Positions 29,448-40,216 of a DNA stretch of 64,000 nucleotides are shown here, piece after piece. Position 1 is the first letter of the stretch; each line of letters begins with the position of its first letter. The notes under the pieces were generated by a model that was given only the letters and a program-made list of their open reading frames with translations, was not told where the DNA came from and did not search any database. The stretch comes from Pseudoxanthomonas suwonensis (GTDB lineage: Bacteria > Pseudomonadota > Gammaproteobacteria > Xanthomonadales > Xanthomonadaceae): the NCBI RefSeq assembly GCF_010093235.1, contig NZ_PDWP01000018.1, positions 1 to 64,000 on the forward strand, written 5' to 3'. Both the position numbers and the translations under genes were made by a program.

Positions 29448-31634
29448 ATGGCCTTGTCGCGCCCCCCCATCGACGGATTGCACGCACTGTTGCGGGACCC
29501 GGCCGCGGGCCGCCTGCCTGCCGCCCTGCGCGAATCCCTGGCGCGGGCGTGGGACGCGGAGGGCACGGGGCACGAGGCGTCGCTGCCGTGGCCGGTGATC
29601 GCCGACACCCTGCGCAACCTGGTCAGCCTGGATGCCGACGAGGCCGCGCTGGTCGCCGCGCTGCTGTACGACCTGCCGGGCCTGCGCGCGGTGGCCTCGC
29701 CGGCGGTGTGCGCGCAGTGGCCGGCGGTGGGTGGGCTGCTCGACGGCCAGGACGCGGCCGACCAGGTGTGGGCGCTGCACGCCGGGCGCGAGGCCGGGCG
29801 CAACGGCGAGGGCCTGCGCCGGCTGCTGCTGGCGATCATCCAGGACCTGCGGGTGGTGCCGGTGCTGCTGTCGCGCCAGCTGGCGAAGATGCGCGCCGCC
29901 AACGGCCTGCCCGAGGAGGAGCGGCGCGCGCTGGCGCAGCTGACCCGTGACATCCACGCGCCGCTGGCCAACCGCCTCGGTATCTGGCAGCTGAAATGGG
30001 AGCTGGAGGACCTGGCGTTCCGCTTCCTGGACCCGGACACCTACCGCCGCATCGCCCGCGAGCTGGACGAAAGCCGCGCCGACCGCGAGCGCTACATCGA
30101 GTCGGTCAAGGCGCAGCTGGGCCAGGCCCTGGCGGCACAGGGCCTGGCCGCGGAGATCAGCGGCCGGCCCAAGCACATCTACAGCATCTGGCGGAAGATG
30201 CAGAAGAAGCAGCTGCCGCTGGACAAGCTCTACGACCTGCGCGCGGTGCGGGTGATGGTGGCCGACGTGGCCGCCTGCTACGCCGCCCTGGGCGTGGTGC
30301 ACTCGCTATGGGCGCCGGTGCCCGGGGAGTTCGACGACTACATCGCCCGGCCCAAGCCCAACGGCTACGCCTCGCTGCACACCGCCGTGGTCGGCCCGGA
30401 AGGGCGCACGCTGGAGGTGCAGATCCGCACCCGCGAGATGCACGAGCAGGCCGAGCTCGGCGTGGCCGCGCACTGGCGCTACAAGGAGACCGGCGGCAGC
30501 GCCGCGGGCAAGGGCGCCGGGCGCGCGTTCGAGCGCAAGATCGCGTGGATGCGCCAGCTGCTGGAGCAGGCCGCGGAGAACCGCGACGAGGGACTGGCGG
30601 CGGCGCTGGACGCCGAGCTGGTCGAGGAGCGGGTGTACGCGCTCACCCCCAAGGGCGAGGTCATCGACCTGCCGCGCGGCTCAACTCCGCTGGATTTCGC
30701 CTACCACGTCCACACCATGGTCGGGCACCGCTACCGCGGCGCCAAGGTCAACGGCCGCATCGTGCCGCTGGGCTACCGACTGCGCAGCGGCGACAAGGTC
30801 GAGATCCTCACCGGCAAGGAGCCCGATCCCAAGCGCGACTGGCTGCTGCCGGCCAACGGCTTCCTCGCCAGCGGCCGCTCGCGCGACAAGGTCCGCGCCT
30901 GGTTCCACAAGCTGGACCGCTCGCGCAACGTCCAGGCCGGCCGCGAGATGCTCGAGCGGGAGCTCAGGCGCCTGGGCCTGCAGGCCGCCGACCTGGCGCC
31001 GGTGGCGAAGAGGTTCCACGCCGAGACGGTCGACGACCTGTACATCCAGGTCGCCCTGGGCGACATCGGTCCCCACCAGGTCGGCCGCGCCCTGCACGAG
31101 CTGGAACGGGCCGCCGAGGCGGCCAGCCAGTCCCCGGCGCCACCGGTGCCGGCGCGCCCGGCCAGCCGCCAGGCGGCGCGCAGCAAGCCGCGCCCCGGGT
31201 TCACCGTGGAGGGCGTGGGCAACCTGCTGGTGCAGCTTGCACGCTGCTGCCAGCCGGTGCCCGGCGAGTCGATCGCCGGATACCTGACCCGCAACCGCGG
31301 CGTCACCGTGCACCGGGCCGAGTGCGCGTCCTTCGCGCGCCTGGCCGCGGCCCAGCCGCAGCGGGTGCTGCCGGTGGAATGGGGTTCCGGCGGCAGCGGC
31401 TACGAGGTGGACGTGGCGGTCCGCGGCGTGGACCGCAAGTGGTTGCTGAAGGATGTCACCACCCTGATCGCCCAGGAGGACGCCCACGTGGCCGACATCC
31501 GCAGCGACCTGCACGCGGACGGCCGCTTGCAGCTGCGCCTGCGCCTGCGGGTGAACGATTACGGCCAGCTGTCCACCCTGCTGGGCAAGCTCGACGCCCT
31601 GCCGGGCGTGGAGCGGGCGTGGAGGCTCGGATGA
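29448..31634 (+). CDS. relA: GTP pyrophosphokinase RelA (monofunctional (p)ppGpp synthetase)
   Basis: The 728-residue protein makes (p)ppGpp from ATP and GDP/GTP on stalled ribosomes. The N-terminal hydrolase domain is degenerate: YDLPGL stands where the HDxxED motif belongs. The synthetase domain carries EFDDYIARPKPNGY (ExDD type, characteristic of RelA). TGS (about 400-465), helical, zinc-finger (ARCCQPVPGES-like) and ACT domains follow. ATG 29448 is the first plausible start after the divergent promoter region. spoT begins 79 bases downstream, an unusual tandem. Confidence 0.95.
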   Translation: MALSRPPIDGLHALLRDPAAGRLPAALRESLARAWDAEGTGHEASLPWPVIADTLRNLVSLDADEAALVAALLYDLPGLRAVASPAVCAQWPAVGGLLDGQDAADQVWALHAGREAGRNGEGLRRLLLAIIQDLRVVPVLLSRQLAKMRAANGLPEEERRALAQLTRDIHAPLANRLGIWQLKWELEDLAFRFLDPDTYRRIARELDESRADRERYIESVKAQLGQALAAQGLAAEISGRPKHIYSIWRKMQKKQLPLDKLYDLRAVRVMVADVAACYAALGVVHSLWAPVPGEFDDYIARPKPNGYASLHTAVVGPEGRTLEVQIRTREMHEQAELGVAAHWRYKETGGSAAGKGAGRAFERKIAWMRQLLEQAAENRDEGLAAALDAELVEERVYALTPKGEVIDLPRGSTPLDFAYHVHTMVGHRYRGAKVNGRIVPLGYRLRSGDKVEILTGKEPDPKRDWLLPANGFLASGRSRDKVRAWFHKLDRSRNVQAGREMLERELRRLGLQAADLAPVAKRFHAETVDDLYIQVALGDIGPHQVGRALHELERAAEAASQSPAPPVPARPASRQAARSKPRPGFTVEGVGNLLVQLARCCQPVPGESIAGYLTRNRGVTVHRAECASFARLAAAQPQRVLPVEWGSGGSGYEVDVAVRGVDRKWLLKDVTTLIAQEDAHVADIRSDLHADGRLQLRLRLRVNDYGQLSTLLGKLDALPGVERAWRLG

Positions 31635-31677
31635 GGCGGTCGTGGCGTTCGATGCACGCACGCACGCGCCGCAAGGT

Positions 31678-31706
31678 TTGCCGCCGGCAGCCCGCTGGAA
31701 TAGGCT
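31678..31706 (+). promoter_or_regulatory. Candidate promoter for a leaderless spoT transcript
   Basis: TTGCCG (31678-31683), a 17-base spacer and TAGGCT (31701-31706) precede ATG 31714 by 7 bases. No Shine-Dalgarno is present, so transcription would start at or next to the start codon. Confidence 0.45.
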
Positions 31707-31713
31707 TTCGCGC

Positions 31714-33885
31714 ATGAACCCCGGCCCATCCGCACAGGCAGTCGCAAGCGAGCCGCCGTCCACAGGCGAGCAGGGGCCGGACTACGTCCTCGAACTCGAG
31801 CGCGCCGCTTCCTACCTGCCGTGCGAGCAGCTGCCGCTGCTGCGCGACGCCTGGCGGGTCGGGGCCGCCGCCCACGCCGGGCAGACCCGCAAGTCGGGCG
31901 AGCCCTACATCACCCACCCGGTGGCGGTGGCCACGGTGCTGGCCGAACTGGGCCTGGACGTGGAAACGCTGGTCGCGGCGATCCTGCACGACACCATCGA
32001 GGACACCCCGCTGACCCGCGAGGAGCTGGCGGCGCAGTTCGGCGAGGACGTGGCCGAGCTGGTGGACGGCGTCACCAAGCTGGACAAGCTCAAGTTCCGC
32101 GACCGCCAGGAAGCGGCGGCCGAGAGCTTCCGCAAGATGCTGCTGGCCATGTCGCGCGACCTGCGCGTGATCATGATCAAGCTGGCCGACCGCCTGCACA
32201 ACATGCGCACCCTGGGCGCGCAGGGCAGCGAGGCGCGGGTGCGCATCGCCCGCGAGACCCTGGAGATCTACGCCCCGATCGCGCAGCGCCTGGGCATGAG
32301 CCTGGTCAAGTCCGAGCTGCAGAACCTCGGCTTCCGCGCCCTGCATCCGTGGCGCCACGCGATCATCGAGAAGCACATCCGCAGCCAACCGGTGGTGCGG
32401 CGCGAGTCGATGGCGCAGGTGGAGGTGCAGCTGTCGCAGGGCCTGGCCCGCGAGGGACTGGAGCACCGCCTGGTCAGCCGGATCAAGACGCCCTGGAGCA
32501 TCTACAACAAGATGCAGGGCGAGGGTAAGAGCTTCGACCAGGTGATGGACGTGTTCGGCTTCCGCGTGGTGGTGCGCACGGTGGCCGACTGCTACCACGC
32601 CCTCGGCGCGGTGCATGCGCAGTTCAAGCCGCTGGACGGGCGCTTCCGCGACTTCATCGCCATTCCCAAGGCCAACGGCTACCAGTCGCTGCACACGGTG
32701 CTGTTCGGCCCCTACGGCTCGCCGATCGAGGTGCAGATCCGCACCGAGGAAATGGACCTGATCGCCGAGCGCGGCATCGCCGCGCACTGGACCTACAAGC
32801 ATGGCGGCGACGGCCCCAACAGCGCGCAGAGCCGGGCCCACGCCTGGATCGTGGAGCTGATCGAGTCGCAGCGCGCCGCCGGCTCGTCGCTGGAGTTCCT
32901 GGAGAACGTCAAGGTCGACCTTTTCCCCGACGAGGTCTACCTGTTCACGCCGAAGGGCCGGATCCTGGCCCTGCCGCGCAATTCCACCGCGCTGGACTTC
33001 GCCTATGCCGTGCATACCGACGTCGGCAACCAGGCCGTGGCCGCGCGCGTGGACCGCAAGCTGGTGCCGCTGAAGACCAAGCTCTCCAGCGGCCAGACGG
33101 TGGAGGTCATCACCGCCAGGTCGGCCGCGCCCAAGCCGCAGTGGCTGGAGTTCGTGGTCACCAGCAAGGCGCGCACGGCGATCCGCCACCAGCTCAAGCA
33201 GCTCGAGCACGAGGACGCGGTGCAGCTGGGCCACCGCATGCTGGACCGCGCGCTGGAGGCGATGGGCAGCTCGCTGGAGCGCCTGCCGGCCAAGCGCCTG
33301 GAGTCGTTCCTGGCCGAGCACCGCTTCCCGCGTCTGGAGGCGTTCCTGGCCGAGGTCGCGCTGGGCAACTGGATGCCCAGCCAGGCCGCGCAGGCGCTGA
33401 TGGCCTACGCCGAGCTGCGCGGCGGCGGCCACTCCAAGCATTCGCAGGAAAAGATCCTGATCAACGGCACCGAGGGCGGGGTGGTGAGCTTCGCCAACTG
33501 CTGCCAGCCGATCCCCGGCGACGAGATCATGGGCTACCACACCTCCGGCAAGGGCGTGGTGGTGCACCGCCTGGACTGCCCGAACCTGGCCGAGTTCCGC
33601 AAGTCGCCCGAGCGCTGGGTGCCGATCGACTGGGATCCCAACGTCACCGGCGACTACGACACCTCGCTGATCGTGGACGTGGAGAACCATACCGGCGTGC
33701 TCGCGCAGCTGGCCGCGGCGGTGGCGCAGAGCCAGTCCAACATCGAGCGGGTGGACTACCTGGACCGCGACATGAATGCCGCGCAGCTGCGCTTCGCCAT
33801 CCAGGTGCGCGACCGCAACCACCTGGCCGAGGTCATCCGCCGCCTGCGCCGGCTCAACGTCGTGCAGGCGGTCAGGCGGCAATAA
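31714..33885 (+). CDS. spoT: Bifunctional (p)ppGpp synthetase/hydrolase SpoT
   Basis: The 723-residue protein degrades and makes (p)ppGpp. The hydrolase motif ILHDTIEDT (HDxxED) is intact, and the synthetase domain has GRFRDFIAIPKANGY (the RxKD-type motif of bifunctional enzymes). TGS, helical, cysteine-containing (ANCCQPIPGDE) and ACT domains follow. ridA and recG follow, as in other gammaproteobacteria, but gmk-rpoZ, the usual upstream genes, are replaced by relA. ATG 31714 matches the family N-terminus. Confidence 0.96.
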   Translation: MNPGPSAQAVASEPPSTGEQGPDYVLELERAASYLPCEQLPLLRDAWRVGAAAHAGQTRKSGEPYITHPVAVATVLAELGLDVETLVAAILHDTIEDTPLTREELAAQFGEDVAELVDGVTKLDKLKFRDRQEAAAESFRKMLLAMSRDLRVIMIKLADRLHNMRTLGAQGSEARVRIARETLEIYAPIAQRLGMSLVKSELQNLGFRALHPWRHAIIEKHIRSQPVVRRESMAQVEVQLSQGLAREGLEHRLVSRIKTPWSIYNKMQGEGKSFDQVMDVFGFRVVVRTVADCYHALGAVHAQFKPLDGRFRDFIAIPKANGYQSLHTVLFGPYGSPIEVQIRTEEMDLIAERGIAAHWTYKHGGDGPNSAQSRAHAWIVELIESQRAAGSSLEFLENVKVDLFPDEVYLFTPKGRILALPRNSTALDFAYAVHTDVGNQAVAARVDRKLVPLKTKLSSGQTVEVITARSAAPKPQWLEFVVTSKARTAIRHQLKQLEHEDAVQLGHRMLDRALEAMGSSLERLPAKRLESFLAEHRFPRLEAFLAEVALGNWMPSQAAQALMAYAELRGGGHSKHSQEKILINGTEGGVVSFANCCQPIPGDEIMGYHTSGKGVVVHRLDCPNLAEFRKSPERWVPIDWDPNVTGDYDTSLIVDVENHTGVLAQLAAAVAQSQSNIERVDYLDRDMNAAQLRFAIQVRDRNHLAEVIRRLRRLNVVQAVRRQ

Positions 33886-33960
33886 GGGCGTGCGATCCCG
33901 GGCCGGAAACGGTCGCGGGACGCTAGAATCCCCGGCTGTCCCCATGCAGGAAGCCGTCCG

Positions 33961-34341
33961 ATGCCCCAGATCATCCAGACCGACCACGCCCCGGCCGCCA
34001 TCGGCCCGTACTCGCAGGCCGTCCGCAGCGGCAACACGGTGTACTTCTCCGGCCAGATCCCGCTGGTTCCGGCCACGGGCGAGGTGGTGGAAGGCGGCAT
34101 CGAGGCGCAGGCGCGCCAGGTCTTCGAGAACCTCAAGGCGGTGGCCGAGGCGGCCGGCGGTTCGCTGGACCGGATCGTGCGGCTGGGCCTGTACCTGACC
34201 GACCTGTCGCAGTTCGCCGCGGTCAACGCGGTGATGCAGCAGTACTTCACCGCACCGTTCCCGGCCCGTTCCACCATCGGCGTGGCCGCCCTGCCCAAGG
34301 GCGTGGCGTTCGAGGCCGATGCGGTGATGGTGCTGGACTGA
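33961..34341 (+). CDS. ridA: RidA family enamine/imine deaminase
   Basis: The 126-residue trimeric protein hydrolyses reactive 2-aminoacrylate released by pyridoxal-phosphate enzymes. The family signatures AIGPYSQAV, VYFSGQIPL and the C-terminal PARSTIGVAALPKGVAFE with the catalytic arginine are present. TAGAAT (33924-33929) may be a -10 box. It is 11 bases before recG. Confidence 0.96.
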   Translation: MPQIIQTDHAPAAIGPYSQAVRSGNTVYFSGQIPLVPATGEVVEGGIEAQARQVFENLKAVAEAAGGSLDRIVRLGLYLTDLSQFAAVNAVMQQYFTAPFPARSTIGVAALPKGVAFEADAVMVLD

Positions 34342-34351
34342 CCGCACCCGC

Positions 34352-36487
34352 GTGGCGCCACCCCGTGTTCCCGCGCCGGCGCTGGCAGGACAGGGCGCCA
34401 CGCCGCTGGCCTCGCTGCGCGGCGTAGGCGACAAGCTCGCCGCCAGCCTGGCCGCGCGCGGCCTGACCACGGTCCAGGACCTGTGGTTCCTGCTGCCGCG
34501 GCGCTATGAGGCCCGCCCCCGGCTGACCGCCATCGCCGACCTGCGCAGCGGCGAGCCGGCGCAGGTCGAAGGCACGGTGGAGGCGGTCGAGCGCGGCTTC
34601 CGCTACCGGCCGATGTTGCGCGTGGCCGTCGGCGACGGCTCGCACCGCACCGTGGTGCTGCGCTTCTTCCACTTCCGTGCCGCCCAGGTGGCGCAGTTCC
34701 GCCCGGGCGTGCGCCTGCGCTGCTTCGGCACGCCGCGACCGGGGCAGCACGGGCTGGAGATCGTCCATCCCAGCTACCGGATCCTGGGGCCGGACGAGGA
34801 TCCGGCCCTCGGCGACAGCCTCGATCCGGTCTATCCCTCGATCGAGGGCGTGGGCCCGGCGACGTTGCGCAAGCTGATCGGACAGGCGCTGGAACGCCTG
34901 CCTCCGGCCGAGGCGCTCGAGCTGCTGCCTCCCGGCACGCCCGGACTGGCCGGCCTGCCGGGGCTGCGCGAATCGCTGCTGGTGCTGCACCGGCCATCGC
35001 CCGGCGAGGACCTGGCGGCACTGGCGGCGGGCACCCATCCGGCCCAGCGCCGGCTGGCGCTGGAGGAACTGCTGGCCCACCACCTCGGCCTGCGCCGCCA
35101 GCGCCTGGCGCAGCAGCAGCTGCGCGCACGCGCGCTGGATGGTCCCGGCGAACTCGCGCGCCGCCTGCAGTCGCAGCTTCCATTCGCGCTGACCGGTGCC
35201 CAGCAGCGCGTGTACGAACAGGTCCGTGCCGACCTCGCCAGGCCCAGCCCGATGCAGCGGCTGGTGCAGGGCGACGTCGGTTCGGGCAAGACCGTGGTGG
35301 CCGCGCTGGCGGCGACCCTGGCGGTGGAGCAGGGCGGCCAGGTCGCCCTCGCTGCACCGACCGAGCTACTGGCCGAACAGCACCTGGCCAACCTGCGCGC
35401 CTGGCTCGAGCCGCTGGGCATCCGCGTCGCCTGGCTGGCCGGCAAGGTCACCGGCAAGGCGCGCGCCGCGGCGCTGGCCGACGTCGCTTCCGGCGCGGCC
35501 CAGGTGGTGGTCGGTACCCATGCGCTGATGCAGGAGGGCGTGGCCTTCCACGACCTGGTGCTGGTGATCGTGGACGAGCAGCATCGCTTCGGCGTGCAGC
35601 AGCGCCTGGCGCTGCGCGACAAGGGGCCGGCCCACGGCCACGTGCCGCACCAGCTGGTGATGACCGCCACCCCGATCCCGCGCACCCTGGCCATGACCGC
35701 CTACGCCGACCTGGACGTGTCGGCGATCGACGAGCTGCCACCGGGCCGCACCCCGGTGCAGACCGTGGCCGTGAGCGCCGACCGCCGTCCCGAGCTGGTC
35801 GAGCGCATCCGCGTCGCCTGCGCCGAAGGCCGCCAGGTGTACTGGGTCTGCACCCTGATCGAGGAGGCCGAGGATGCGGGCAACGGCCAGGGGCCGGGCC
35901 TGCAGGCGCAGGCGGCCGAGCGCACCTTCGAGCAGCTCACCGCGCAGTTGCCGGGCGTGCGCGTAGGCCTGGTCCACGGTCGGATGAAAGCCTCGCAGAA
36001 GCAGGCGGCGATGCGCGCGTTCAAGGACGGCCACACCGACCTGCTGGTCGCCACCACCGTGATCGAGGTCGGCGTGGACGTGCCCAACGCCTCGCTGATG
36101 ATCATCGAGAACGCCGAGCGCCTGGGCCTGGCCCAGCTGCACCAGCTGCGCGGGCGGGTGGGGCGCGGCGCGGCCGCATCGTCCTGCGTGCTGCTGTACC
36201 AGCCGCCGCTGTCGGCGATGGCGCGGCAGCGGCTGGACGTGCTGCGGCGGACCGGCGACGGCTTCGTGATCGCCGAGGAGGACCTGAAACTGCGTGGTCC
36301 GGGCGAGCTGCTGGGCACGCGGCAGACAGGCCTGGCTGCGTTCCGCATCGCCGACCTGGCGCGCGACGCGGACCTGCTGCCCGAGGTGCACCGGCTGGCC
36401 GACCTGCTGCTGGAGTCCGCCCCGGGCGTGGCCGATCGCGTGATCGCGCGCTGGGTCGGCGGCGCGGCGCGCTACGCCGGCGCCTGA
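34352..36487 (+). CDS. recG: ATP-dependent DNA helicase RecG
   Basis: The 711-residue helicase remodels stalled forks and Holliday junctions. It has an N-terminal OB-fold wedge domain (about 60-150), Walker A GDVGSGKT (about 308-315), the DEQH box VDEQHRFG and the TRG motif region near RGRVGRGA. The GTG at 34352 gives a length slightly above the 693 residues of E. coli RecG. No clear ribosome-binding site is seen, so a slightly later start is possible. It follows ridA closely and is probably co-transcribed. Confidence 0.95.
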   Translation: MAPPRVPAPALAGQGATPLASLRGVGDKLAASLAARGLTTVQDLWFLLPRRYEARPRLTAIADLRSGEPAQVEGTVEAVERGFRYRPMLRVAVGDGSHRTVVLRFFHFRAAQVAQFRPGVRLRCFGTPRPGQHGLEIVHPSYRILGPDEDPALGDSLDPVYPSIEGVGPATLRKLIGQALERLPPAEALELLPPGTPGLAGLPGLRESLLVLHRPSPGEDLAALAAGTHPAQRRLALEELLAHHLGLRRQRLAQQQLRARALDGPGELARRLQSQLPFALTGAQQRVYEQVRADLARPSPMQRLVQGDVGSGKTVVAALAATLAVEQGGQVALAAPTELLAEQHLANLRAWLEPLGIRVAWLAGKVTGKARAAALADVASGAAQVVVGTHALMQEGVAFHDLVLVIVDEQHRFGVQQRLALRDKGPAHGHVPHQLVMTATPIPRTLAMTAYADLDVSAIDELPPGRTPVQTVAVSADRRPELVERIRVACAEGRQVYWVCTLIEEAEDAGNGQGPGLQAQAAERTFEQLTAQLPGVRVGLVHGRMKASQKQAAMRAFKDGHTDLLVATTVIEVGVDVPNASLMIIENAERLGLAQLHQLRGRVGRGAAASSCVLLYQPPLSAMARQRLDVLRRTGDGFVIAEEDLKLRGPGELLGTRQTGLAAFRIADLARDADLLPEVHRLADLLLESAPGVADRVIARWVGGAARYAGA

Positions 36488-36562
36488 CCGCTCCCCGCCT
36501 TGCGCCATTGCCCTGTCCGCGTCGCGGGGCGAAACTGCGCGGCCATCTGATGGAGTAACACG

Positions 36563-37504
36563 ATGAGTGACCGGATCCCGCTGCTGATCGACACCGACCC
36601 CGGCGTCGACGACGCGCTTGCGCTGCTGATGGCGTTCAACGATTCCCGCCACGAAGTCGTGGGCCTGACCATCGCCGCCGGCAACGTCGGCCTGGGGCAC
36701 ACCGTGCGCAATGCGCTCAAGCTGCGCGAGGTCGCGGGCCAGCCGCAGGTGCCGGTGTTCGCCGGTTGCGACCGCCCGCTGGTGCACGCCCCGCGCGAGG
36801 ACGCGGCCCACGTGCATGGCCGCGACGGCTTCGGTGACGTCGGCTATCCGGAACCGGCCGGGCAGGCGGAGCCCGAGCACGCCGCGCTCGCGATCCTGCG
36901 CCTGTCGCACGAGCACGCCGGCCGCCTGGTGCTGGTCGCCCTCGGTCCGCTGACCAACCTGGCCCTGGCCCTGCGCCTTGACCCGACCCTGCCGCAGCGC
37001 GTCGCGCGGCTGGTGGTGATGGGCGGTGCGGTCAGCGCCCACGGCAACATCACCCCGGTGGCCGAGTTCAACGTCGGCTTCGATCCGGAGTCCGCGCACG
37101 TGGTGCTGTCCGGTTTCCCGAAGTACGACCTGGCCGACTGGGAGGCCACCCTGGCCCATGGCTTCCACCACCGCGAGGTGGAGAAGTGGCTGGCCGCCGA
37201 CTCCCCGCGCGCGAGGTTCTACGACGCGATCTCGCGCCAGACCCGGCTCTGGTCCGAGGACCGCCGCGGCGACCACTGGCATTCGGCCGACGCGCTGGCC
37301 ATGGCCTGGGCCCTGGAGCCGGACGGTGCGCTGGAAACGGCCGAGCGTCCGGTGGCGGTGGAGACCGAAGGCCGGTTGACCCGCGGCCTGACCGCGGTGG
37401 ACTGGAACCGCCAGACCGGCGCCCCGGACAATGCGCGGATCCTGCTGCGTTACGACCAGGCCCGGTTCGACGCCCGGGTGCGGGCGGCCCTGGCCGCCGG
37501 CTGA
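36563..37504 (+). CDS. Inosine-uridine preferring nucleoside hydrolase family protein
   Basis: The 313-residue protein cleaves the N-glycosidic bond of ribonucleosides for salvage. The calcium-binding signature [12 protein letters not shown] is at residues 11-22, and [11 protein letters not shown] and [11 protein letters not shown] are also typical. Substrate range cannot be told from sequence. GGAG lies 7 bases before ATG 36563. A hairpin follows at 37527-37550. Confidence 0.93.
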   Translation: MSDRIPLLIDTDPGVDDALALLMAFNDSRHEVVGLTIAAGNVGLGHTVRNALKLREVAGQPQVPVFAGCDRPLVHAPREDAAHVHGRDGFGDVGYPEPAGQAEPEHAALAILRLSHEHAGRLVLVALGPLTNLALALRLDPTLPQRVARLVVMGGAVSAHGNITPVAEFNVGFDPESAHVVLSGFPKYDLADWEATLAHGFHHREVEKWLAADSPRARFYDAISRQTRLWSEDRRGDHWHSADALAMAWALEPDGALETAERPVAVETEGRLTRGLTAVDWNRQTGAPDNARILLRYDQARFDARVRAALAAG

Positions 37505-37526
37505 GCCGGGCGGGTTCCGCGACCTT

Positions 37527-37550
37527 CCCCCGGCTTGCACCAGCCGGGGG
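37527..37550 (+). terminator. Hairpin after the nucleoside hydrolase gene
   Basis: CCCCCGGCT (37527-37535) pairs with AGCCGGGGG (37542-37550) around TGCACC. No U-tract follows. It overlaps the -35 region of the rpmE2 promoter, so it may be a weak terminator or part of a regulatory site. Confidence 0.45.
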
Positions 37551-37564
37551 CGAGCCGCTAGAAT
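37535..37564 (+). promoter_or_regulatory. Candidate promoter of rpmE2
   Basis: TTGCAC (37535-37540), an 18-base spacer and TAGAAT (37559-37564), with a leader of about 30 bases to ATG 37602. The -10 is good, the -35 only moderate. Confidence 0.5.
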
Positions 37565-37601
37565 ACCGGGCTCAGTCCGCTACAGCCTACGGTGCGCCGC
37601 C

Positions 37602-37850
37602 ATGAAGGCCGACATCCATCCCGAGTACCGCGAAGTCGTCTTCCACGACGTCACCTCCGACTTCAAGTTCCTGACCCGTTCGACCCTGGCCGCCACCGCC
37701 AAGGAGTCGGTCAAGTGGGAAGACGGTAACGAGTACCCGCTGGTCAAGATCGAAATCTCCTCGGCCTCGCACCCGTTCTACACCGGCAAGCACAAGGTCG
37801 TGGACACCAGCGGCCGCATCGACAAGTTCCAGCGCCGCTACGCGCGCTGA
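37602..37850 (+). CDS. rpmE2: Ribosomal protein L31 type B (zinc-independent)
   Basis: The 82-residue bL31 paralogue lacks the CxxC zinc ligands and has the longer loop of type B proteins ([36 protein letters not shown]). In many bacteria it replaces the zinc-binding form under zinc limitation and is Zur-controlled; no Zur box could be recognised here. It stands alone, with its own promoter and a downstream hairpin. Confidence 0.97.
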   Translation: MKADIHPEYREVVFHDVTSDFKFLTRSTLAATAKESVKWEDGNEYPLVKIEISSASHPFYTGKHKVVDTSGRIDKFQRRYAR

Positions 37851-37899
37851 TCCCGGGCGCGCCGCCACCGGCGGCGACCGCCGATGTGATGCAGATGGA

Positions 37900-37921
37900 G
37901 CGGCCGCACTCGTGCGGCCGC
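37900..37921 (+). terminator. Hairpin after rpmE2
   Basis: GCGGCCGCAC (37900-37909) pairs with GTGCGGCCGC (37912-37921), followed by TTCGTCG. The stem is strong but the U-tract poor. Confidence 0.5.
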
Positions 37922-38015
37922 TTCGTCGTGCGCGCGTTTTGCCGCTATGGGACGGACCGTGCCGCCTGCGCCCGGCTTCTACGACTTCCGTCCAGCGGAC
38001 CGGGGCGTATGGGTA

Positions 38016-38024
38016 TGCGATAAT
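38016..38024 (+). promoter_or_regulatory. Extended -10 promoter of gltA
   Basis: TGCGATAAT is an extended -10 element (TG-N-GATAAT). No good -35 is visible at the usual distance, as is common for extended -10 promoters. It predicts a leader of about 90 bases before GTG 38121. Confidence 0.5.
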
Positions 38025-38120
38025 CCCGGCGTTCCGCGGCGTGCCGCCACGGACCCCCCTACCGCGACCCTTGCGCCCCGGCGCGACGGATCGCGCTTAC
38101 CCCAAAGAGGAGCGCACACC

Positions 38121-39410
<1,290 letters not shown>

Positions 39411-39431
39411 TCCGCGCCAGGCAGTGGAACC

Positions 39432-39464
39432 AGGAACGCCCCGCATCGCGGGGCGTTCCTTTTT
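39432..39464 (+). terminator. Terminator after gltA
   Basis: A 13-bp perfect stem, AGGAACGCCCCGC (39432-39444) with its complement at 39448-39460, and an ATC loop, followed by a T5 run ending at 39464. One of the strongest terminators in the window. Confidence 0.95.
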
Positions 39465-39506
39465 GTGGAAGGCGGCGGCGCCGCGGTGGCCGGCCACCGG
39501 AACCGC

Positions 39507-40145
39507 TCAGGGCCCCGGCAGGCCCCCGGCCAGCAGTCCGCGCAGCTGCACCAGCGAGGCGCGCGCCAGCGGGCGCTCGTCCAGCGGCGACAGGGGAGCC
39601 TGGCGCAGGACGTCGACCGGCAGCACGGTCAGCTCGAAGACCAGCTCCTCGGCCTCGAACACCCATGCGGTGGTGGCCAGGTCGCGGTCGCGGTCCAGGC
39701 GCACGCGGCGCCCGCGGGACTGGGCGGGGATGTCGTGCTCGTCGAGGAAGCGCGGGACCGCCTCGGGGTCGTCCGCATGCAGGTGCAGGCTGACCGGCGA
39801 ACGGGCGTCGGCCGTGCCGTCCAGCACCGGGCCGACCAGGCGCGGCTGGAACGAGGCGAAGAATTCCATGGCGCGCCCGGCGGCCTCGCGCCGGATGCGC
39901 ACCGCATCGGCCTGGGCGGGGCCCAGGAAGATGCGCTGGTACTCGCGCAGGGCCTCGTCGATCTCCTGGTTGCGCGGCTGCGAGGCCTCGTCGTGGATGC
40001 CCAGCCGGCTGGCGGCCTTGCGCTTGGCCTGCTGGTAGTCGCGGATGCCGCTCTCGGCCATCAGCCGGGCGGCTTCGTGGGCGAGGCGCCGCCGGCGCTC
40101 GCCCTGCCTGGCTTCCGCATGCTGGCGCGCGCGGCCCATGGCCAT
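39507..40145 (-). CDS. Conserved hypothetical protein (possible nucleotidyltransferase-like)
   Basis: The 212-residue soluble protein has an N-terminal helical region (RRRRLAHEAARLMAESGI, DYQQAKRKAASRLGI), a central PRLVGPVLDGTAD segment and a C-terminal region ending LVQLRGLLAG. It resembles a widespread uncharacterised proteobacterial family; the GPVLDGTAD…VSLHLHADD segment looks a little like a nucleotidyltransferase fold, but no catalytic residues can be named with confidence. ATG 40145 is followed by a basic stretch. It is downstream of mrcA on the same strand with 71 bases between. Confidence 0.75.
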   Translation of the reverse strand: MAMGRARQHAEARQGERRRRLAHEAARLMAESGIRDYQQAKRKAASRLGIHDEASQPRNQEIDEALREYQRIFLGPAQADAVRIRREAAGRAMEFFASFQPRLVGPVLDGTADARSPVSLHLHADDPEAVPRFLDEHDIPAQSRGRRVRLDRDRDLATTAWVFEAEELVFELTVLPVDVLRQAPLSPLDERPLARASLVQLRGLLAGGLPGP

Positions 40146-40216
40146 TCCCCCGTTAGAACCTGGGGAGGAATGTAGCGCAGCACGGTGACGGCATGGTCAT
40201 GGTGCCGCGCCCGTCC

